Shown: positions 33,758-37,639 of the stretch, piece after piece
Numbering within the stretch: position 1 is the stretch's first letter
How the letters are laid out: the number at the start of each line of letters is the position of its first letter
DNA from: Phormidium tenue FACHB-1050
GTDB taxonomy: Bacteria; Cyanobacteriota; Cyanobacteriia; Pseudanabaenales; Pseudanabaenaceae
DNA length: 37,639 nt
Direction: 5' to 3'
Assembly: GCF_014696925.1 (NCBI RefSeq)
Contig: NZ_JACJQY010000051.1
Span: forward strand, 1-37,639
Translations under genes and position numbers: made by a program
Notes under the pieces: model-generated
What the model was told of the DNA's origin: nothing
The model's database searches: none
What the model saw: only the letters and a program-made list of their open reading frames with translations

Positions 33758-35625
33758 GCAGTTATTTAGAATATCTCCCAGCCTATCTGCAAAGCGATCC
33801 ATTTTTGGGTCGGTTTCTACTTGCCTTTGAGCAGGGCTTGAGTGGGATTCCTTCCCTTGAGCCAGTCCCATTTCGACCTCATATTCTGACTTCAGGATCA
33901 GAATCCCCCGTGGGTCTCGAAACTGTTATTTCCCAGATCCATACCTATCTCGATCCTCAACAGACACCTGCTGACTTTTTGCCTTGGTTAGCGGGTTGGG
34001 TGGCTCTAAGCTTGCGGGAAGATTGGGATGAGGAGGTAAAACGACAGTTTATTAGCCAGATTGTGCCACTGTATCGCCTGCGGGGCACTATTCTCGGACT
34101 CAAAAAAATGCTCACGATCTACCTAGAAAATTCTGGGTTGAGCTATCCCGAACGAACGATTTCCGTCTTTGAGTTTGCCGATCGCCCCCATTATTTTCAA
34201 GTGCAATTAGCCTTGCCCAGTAATCAGGTGATTCAGCCCGATCGCTACTGGCGAGAATGCCGCGCAGCTCAGGCGATCATCAACGAAGAGAAACCTGCCC
34301 ATACTTTCTATGCGCTCCGCATTTTAACGTTGACGATGCAACTGACCCAAACTTGGGGTTGTTGTTATCCTTTTGCAATGTTTGAAGCCCCGTCAGGTCA
34401 GAAGGTACAGGTAGAAGTGTCTGTTGCCCTTGATCCAACACTGTTTGAACCAGCATTAGCGGAACAGATCTTAATCCGCATTCAGGGCAAAACGGAGGTG
34501 TTAGAGCCGAACGGCAGTCAAATGGGACCAGTGGTAAGGCAGACAGTTTTCTATGAAAAGATGTTGGCGAATCCCAATGGTTATTTTGTGGCTTTGGCAA
34601 ATTTAAGCGATCGCCATCTCAGCGGTACTATGACCGTCCAACTCAACTTCACTCTAAACCATCAACGTGTCTCTGTCGTCCTCTTGACTGCTCCCTTTCG
34701 TCTAGAACCAAACCTCAGAATCTATCGACCTTGGCGACCAGTCGAGGAGATGTCTGGCAGTAGTCGCCTCACCGATGATCCTCAGACTACTCTAAGACTA
34801 CAGAGCGAACCTCCCCTGCGCCTCGATCAGTCCCAAACCCATTACATTGATGGGAATACGCACCTTGGAACGCGCCGAGGTCAGACTATGCGCCTTGTCC
34901 ATGATGCAAGGCTTCGCATCTATAAACCCAGAACCCGATGGGATCAGATGCAGGGCAGTACGCGCCTTGGTTCCAGTGCCGATCAAACTATGCAATTGCC
35001 TATCGATCCAGAAAATTTGACGCTTCAGGTTTATACCCGTCGCGCCGAGTACAAAATCGGCAATACATTGTTGGGTGCAGAGATCGGCGATACATTACGT
35101 ATTGTTCCCAATTCCCAATGGCTAGAACGAATTTATCGATTTCATCTCTTTGATACGCCCGATAAACGTCGAATCGAAATTGAAGCTTTTATCGAGCCAC
35201 AAGCTATCAGTCCAGAGGAATTGCAAAAAATCAGTCATCTTTTAGTAGTCCGAATGCAGTCGCAAACCGCTGCTTTACCGCCCTATACTCCTGAATTGGA
35301 GTTTGTAGATCAGGGCATTCGGGTTACTCACCATATGCCCTATGAGCGGTTTCTCAAGAATATTCAGGGATTTTATATAGTTATACAGAATCTCAATAAT
35401 CAGACTGTGACAGGGACAGTGACGATTCAGATTAATTTTAATCTCAATCAGCGACCTACTTCTTTGGTTATTTTGGTGGAGAATTTTGAACTAAGCCCAA
35501 GGGTTCATGCGTTAGAAATTTGTCATCAAAATACCAATGGCACAATGAGTGGAAACACCATTCTTGGTCGAGTCACTCCCGCAATGCTCCGAGCTAATAT
35601 CCAAGAAGATGACTGGATTGATTGA
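33739..35625 (+). CDS. Phage tail protein I / Afp12-like baseplate protein with duplicated module
   Basis: A 628-residue protein. The first ~135 residues match the tail-protein-I-like family (TIGR02242): YLEYLPAYLQSDPFLGRFLL, then DFLPWLAGWVALSLREDWDE and LYRLRGTILGLKKMLTIYL. After that, two similar beta modules (about 225-324 and 478-584) share an LxxRxQ, a Y-x-x-M/F and a SGTMTVQLNFTLN/TGTVTIQINFNLN core. They are separated by short repeats with the motif GxTxLG (SGSSRLT, GNTHLGT, GSTRLGS, GNTLLGA, and GNTILGR at the end). The wedge function follows from the family. The C-terminal modules are probably exposed on the baseplate. It overlaps the preceding gene by 19 nt. Confidence 0.88.
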   Translation: METKYLSSYLEYLPAYLQSDPFLGRFLLAFEQGLSGIPSLEPVPFRPHILTSGSESPVGLETVISQIHTYLDPQQTPADFLPWLAGWVALSLREDWDEEVKRQFISQIVPLYRLRGTILGLKKMLTIYLENSGLSYPERTISVFEFADRPHYFQVQLALPSNQVIQPDRYWRECRAAQAIINEEKPAHTFYALRILTLTMQLTQTWGCCYPFAMFEAPSGQKVQVEVSVALDPTLFEPALAEQILIRIQGKTEVLEPNGSQMGPVVRQTVFYEKMLANPNGYFVALANLSDRHLSGTMTVQLNFTLNHQRVSVVLLTAPFRLEPNLRIYRPWRPVEEMSGSSRLTDDPQTTLRLQSEPPLRLDQSQTHYIDGNTHLGTRRGQTMRLVHDARLRIYKPRTRWDQMQGSTRLGSSADQTMQLPIDPENLTLQVYTRRAEYKIGNTLLGAEIGDTLRIVPNSQWLERIYRFHLFDTPDKRRIEIEAFIEPQAISPEELQKISHLLVVRMQSQTAALPPYTPELEFVDQGIRVTHHMPYERFLKNIQGFYIVIQNLNNQTVTGTVTIQINFNLNQRPTSLVILVENFELSPRVHALEICHQNTNGTMSGNTILGRVTPAMLRANIQEDDWID

Positions 35626-35684
35626 ATTGATTAATTTAAATCCCCGAAAAGATAGGTTTGCTAAATATTTGAGGTTCCACAGTT

Positions 35685-36113
35685 ATGGCGGATTTTATTT
35701 TAACAACGGGTGATTTAGCGATGTTTAATCCTGCTTTTGGGGCGGCGATCGTCACGGTGATCCCAGGCAATTTAATGGGAACAGGAAAAATGATGATTAA
35801 TAAAAAAATGGCTTGTATTGATGGAGATGAAAAAACAGTTATGGTTCCTGGTTGTCCCTACATCACTGCATCGCACCCTATTCCTGGTGTTGGTATGCTA
35901 AGTATTGCTTCCCTAGCACCGAATCAAAAAGCTCTACGCACAAAATCGAATAATAAGCCAGTTTTACTGAAGGGAGGAACGTTTAATGCGAAGTTTCAAG
36001 TTCTTGTGCCAGCTCAACAGCCGACACCTGCGGGGCCAGTTCCTGACGCTACGCCGCAATATTCGGGTACTGGTACTTTTATGACTACAAATATGCGAGT
36101 TAAAGGTACATAA
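35685..36113 (+). CDS. PAAR-like spike-tip protein (Afp10-like)
   Basis: A 142-residue protein whose central part (ILTTGDLAMFNPAFGAAIVT, IDGDEKTVMVPGCPYITASH, IPGVGMLSIASLAPNQ) follows the DUF4280/PAAR-like pattern of small conical tip proteins. It combines short beta repeats with prolines, glycines, one Cys and two His near the motif, but lacks the classic multiple PAAR repeats. In eCIS the tip caps the needle trimer and sharpens it, and it may bind a metal ion. Its position right after the wedge genes and before the eCIS-core gene fits Afp10/Pvc10. No effector domain is fused. About 100 nt separate it from the cargo-candidate gene. Confidence 0.7.
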   Translation: MADFILTTGDLAMFNPAFGAAIVTVIPGNLMGTGKMMINKKMACIDGDEKTVMVPGCPYITASHPIPGVGMLSIASLAPNQKALRTKSNNKPVLLKGGTFNAKFQVLVPAQQPTPAGPVPDATPQYSGTGTFMTTNMRVKGT

Positions 36114-36129
36114 ATTACAGATAATAAGT

Positions 36130-36243
36130 TCAACATCAAAGTTCTATTCGGGCAATTAGTATATTGGTTTGATGTTGACCCAAACTTCAGAAAGTTAAGG
36201 ATGAAATAATCATGGGCAATTCGCGACAAGGTCAACATCAAAC
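36130..36243 (+). promoter_or_regulatory. Three mutually complementary arms around the cargo-gene start
   Basis: Arm A (36130-36140, TCAACATCAAA) and arm C (36230-36243, GGTCAACATCAAAC) both pair with arm B (36167-36180, GTTTGATGTTGACC), 11 bp and 14 bp long respectively. A-B and B-C cannot form together. The B-C hairpin would enclose the ribosome site and ATG at 36212 in its 49-nt loop. The A-B hairpin leaves the start exposed. This is the layout of a two-state translational or transcriptional switch, but could also be repeated operator half-sites. Confidence 0.5.
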
Positions 36244-37639
36244 AGTAAAAGCAGCTTCTTCAACAAATACAGCTAGTAAGCAAGAGTCTGCTATGCTGCG
36301 TGAAGAGCCGCAGGAACTTTTGACCAATCAGGCTTTGGGGCGTGTTTTGCAGGCTCAGAGGAAATTGCCACAGATATCCTCTATGCCAATGGACAGGATA
36401 CAGAGGCAGAGTCTACATTCATCATCTGGCTTTCGAGGTTTATCACAGGAGTTGGCACGGGGAGGTTCTCAGGGGCTAGTAGTACAACCCAAGTTGAAAC
36501 TGACTAAGGCAGGCGATCGCCATGAACAGCAAGCGGATCGGGTAGCGGCTCAGGTTGTTAAACGTATTAACACAGATCCCATCCGCAAAGCTGAGCCGAT
36601 AGATAGCAAACGCATTATGCCGAAAGCAGTTGCTCCGACATCTGCACCCACAGGCACGGCTGTAACTCCACAATTCGAGACCACGATCCAGCAGCAAAGG
36701 GGGCAGGGGCAAGCAATTCCAGAGGATGTGCGTGAACCCCTTGAAGAAGCATTTCATGCTGATTTCAGACATGTGCGTATCCATACTAATGAAAAATCTC
36801 ATCAGTTAAGCCACTCGATTCAGGCGATCGCTTTTACCACAGGAACTGACATCTTTTTTAAGCAAGGTGCATACCAGCCGCGCAGTCGTCAAGGTCAAGA
36901 ACTTCTCGCCCATGAATTGACCCATGTAGTTCAGCAAAATTCTCAAAAAACTGCCGTTCAACGCAAAGGGGCAGGGCAAATCCAGTTTAGTAATGAACCA
37001 TTTCCAGAAATTGCAACCTTTGTTCAGGATGTTACTCAAGAAATCCAATCATTTTCAGATACATGGCTAAATTCGCCTCCATCAGAAATCGAAATATTTC
37101 CTTGGTTTAAGCTCGTCAAGCCAAGTATCAAGTTGGAGCAAACAACAGATAATTGCAGTCTAGATATTCAAGGGGAATTAAAACTGAATTTTGGCTCTGA
37201 TTTTGGTGCTATCCAGCCGAAGGGAGGCTTCAAAATCAATTACCAAAGCCAAACCAAAAAATGGGATTACAAGAGTGAAAATGTTGGTGTAGAGGTCACG
37301 GTTTCCGAGATTCTCCAGTTCAAGGCAAATAATATCCAATATGATCGTGCCAGCAAAGCTCTCAAAATCGAAAATGCAGATCTCACAATTCCAAAACTGA
37401 ATGATACAGCAGCCACAGTCACGGATGCGACTATTGGTCAAGCTGGACTAGATTGGAAAACAGCAACCATCAGTGCCACTGAGATTAGCTTAGGCAGTTA
37501 TGCCAAGATCACTAATCCTATCGCGACCATTGGTGGATCAACGGCTAAATATAACTCCAGTTTCACGGGTGGTTTTAACGTTAACTTGGGACAGCCAGAT
37601 TTGGCTAGCCTTAATGGTAGTGGTGAACTCACAGTCACC
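36212..37639 (+). CDS. eCIS-core (DUF4157) protein, putative cargo or effector, cut by window edge
   Basis: The frame stays open for 476 codons to the end of the window, so the true C-terminus is outside. The N-terminal ~100 residues are Q/S-rich and probably flexible. A short DRHEQQADRVAAQVV helix (102-116) is followed by the DUF4157/eCIS-core domain (about 169-243: IPEDVREPLEEAFHADFRHV, then AFTTGTDIFF and LLAHELTHVVQQ). The latter contains the HExxH motif at H234-H238. From about 255 on the chain is beta-rich, with alternating repeats (YDRASKALKIENADLTI, IGQAGLDWKTATISATEISL), and has no family match. DUF4157 domains are widespread on eCIS-linked proteins, and known cargo proteins carry them. 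The C-terminal activity is unknown. Confidence 0.85.
   Translation, partial: MGNSRQGQHQTVKAASSTNTASKQESAMLREEPQELLTNQALGRVLQAQRKLPQISSMPMDRIQRQSLHSSSGFRGLSQELARGGSQGLVVQPKLKLTKAGDRHEQQADRVAAQVVKRINTDPIRKAEPIDSKRIMPKAVAPTSAPTGTAVTPQFETTIQQQRGQGQAIPEDVREPLEEAFHADFRHVRIHTNEKSHQLSHSIQAIAFTTGTDIFFKQGAYQPRSRQGQELLAHELTHVVQQNSQKTAVQRKGAGQIQFSNEPFPEIATFVQDVTQEIQSFSDTWLNSPPSEIEIFPWFKLVKPSIKLEQTTDNCSLDIQGELKLNFGSDFGAIQPKGGFKINYQSQTKKWDYKSENVGVEVTVSEILQFKANNIQYDRASKALKIENADLTIPKLNDTAATVTDATIGQAGLDWKTATISATEISLGSYAKITNPIATIGGSTAKYNSSFTGGFNVNLGQPDLASLNGSGELTVT

Noticed and set aside
15030-37639. Type VI secretion system
   Set aside because: No TssB/TssC split sheath, TssJLM membrane complex or ClpV is present. 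Two sheath paralogues, a DUF4255 cap and a DUF4157 protein indicate eCIS.
15030-37639. Contractile-tail prophage
   Set aside because: No capsid, portal, terminase, integrase or lysis genes are seen, and the DUF4255, DUF6760-like and eCIS-core proteins are eCIS markers. Flanks beyond the window could still change this.

Overview
The window comes from a cyanobacterium. The octamer GCGATCGC (HIP1) and near-matches recur throughout, base composition is moderately AT-rich, and TTG/GTG starts and remnants of mobile DNA are common. A Pseudanabaena-like organism would fit, but that is an inference from style, not a proven assignment.

Positions 1-6249 hold housekeeping or accessory metabolism: a MATE efflux pump translationally coupled to an aldo/keto reductase, a convergent histidine phosphatase plus Nudix-like pair, a large MITE-like inverted repeat, a DegT/DnrJ-type sugar aminotransferase and a SnoaL-like protein. 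Positions 6253-14325 are a worn accessory region. It has surface-glycan style genes (PLOD-type glycosyltransferase, TylF-type methyltransferase, cupin, GT4 glycosyltransferase) and a GH13 glucosidase. Among them lie decayed genes: an acyltransferase-3 tail, a frameshifted Uma2 nuclease and an IS4-type transposase stub. Two copies of a 48-bp repeat, in the same orientation, bracket about 4.4 kb of this region.

Positions 15030-37639 form one co-directional block of at least 17 genes that reads as an extracellular-type contractile injection system (eCIS, the Afp/PVC and cyanobacterial tCIS lineage). In order they encode a fibre-like protein, a small coiled coil, a DUF4255 tail-cap protein, a carboxypeptidase-regulatory-like protein, two sheath proteins, tube protein 1, a tail-assembly-type protein with a CxxC motif, a 58-residue DUF6760-like protein, tube protein 2, a 1050-residue low-complexity protein with a large internal duplication, and a LysM baseplate/tube adaptor. 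Then come a split VgrG-like spike (gpD-like hub and gpV-like needle), a gp25 wedge protein, two baseplate-J-like proteins, a tail-protein-I-like protein, a PAAR-like tip, and an eCIS-core (DUF4157) protein that runs off the right edge. Several junctions overlap by 1-19 nt, which supports coupled translation. No AAA+ ATPase (Afp15-like) or recognisable helical tape measure lies in the window; these may be further downstream.

The most unusual points are the duplicated, apparently disordered 1050-residue protein at the tube/baseplate junction, the fibre-like protein with an unrecognised C-terminal half, the tail-protein-I homologue carrying a duplicated module with GxTxLG-like repeats, the truncated candidate cargo with its own HExxH motif, and three mutually complementary arms around the start of that cargo gene.
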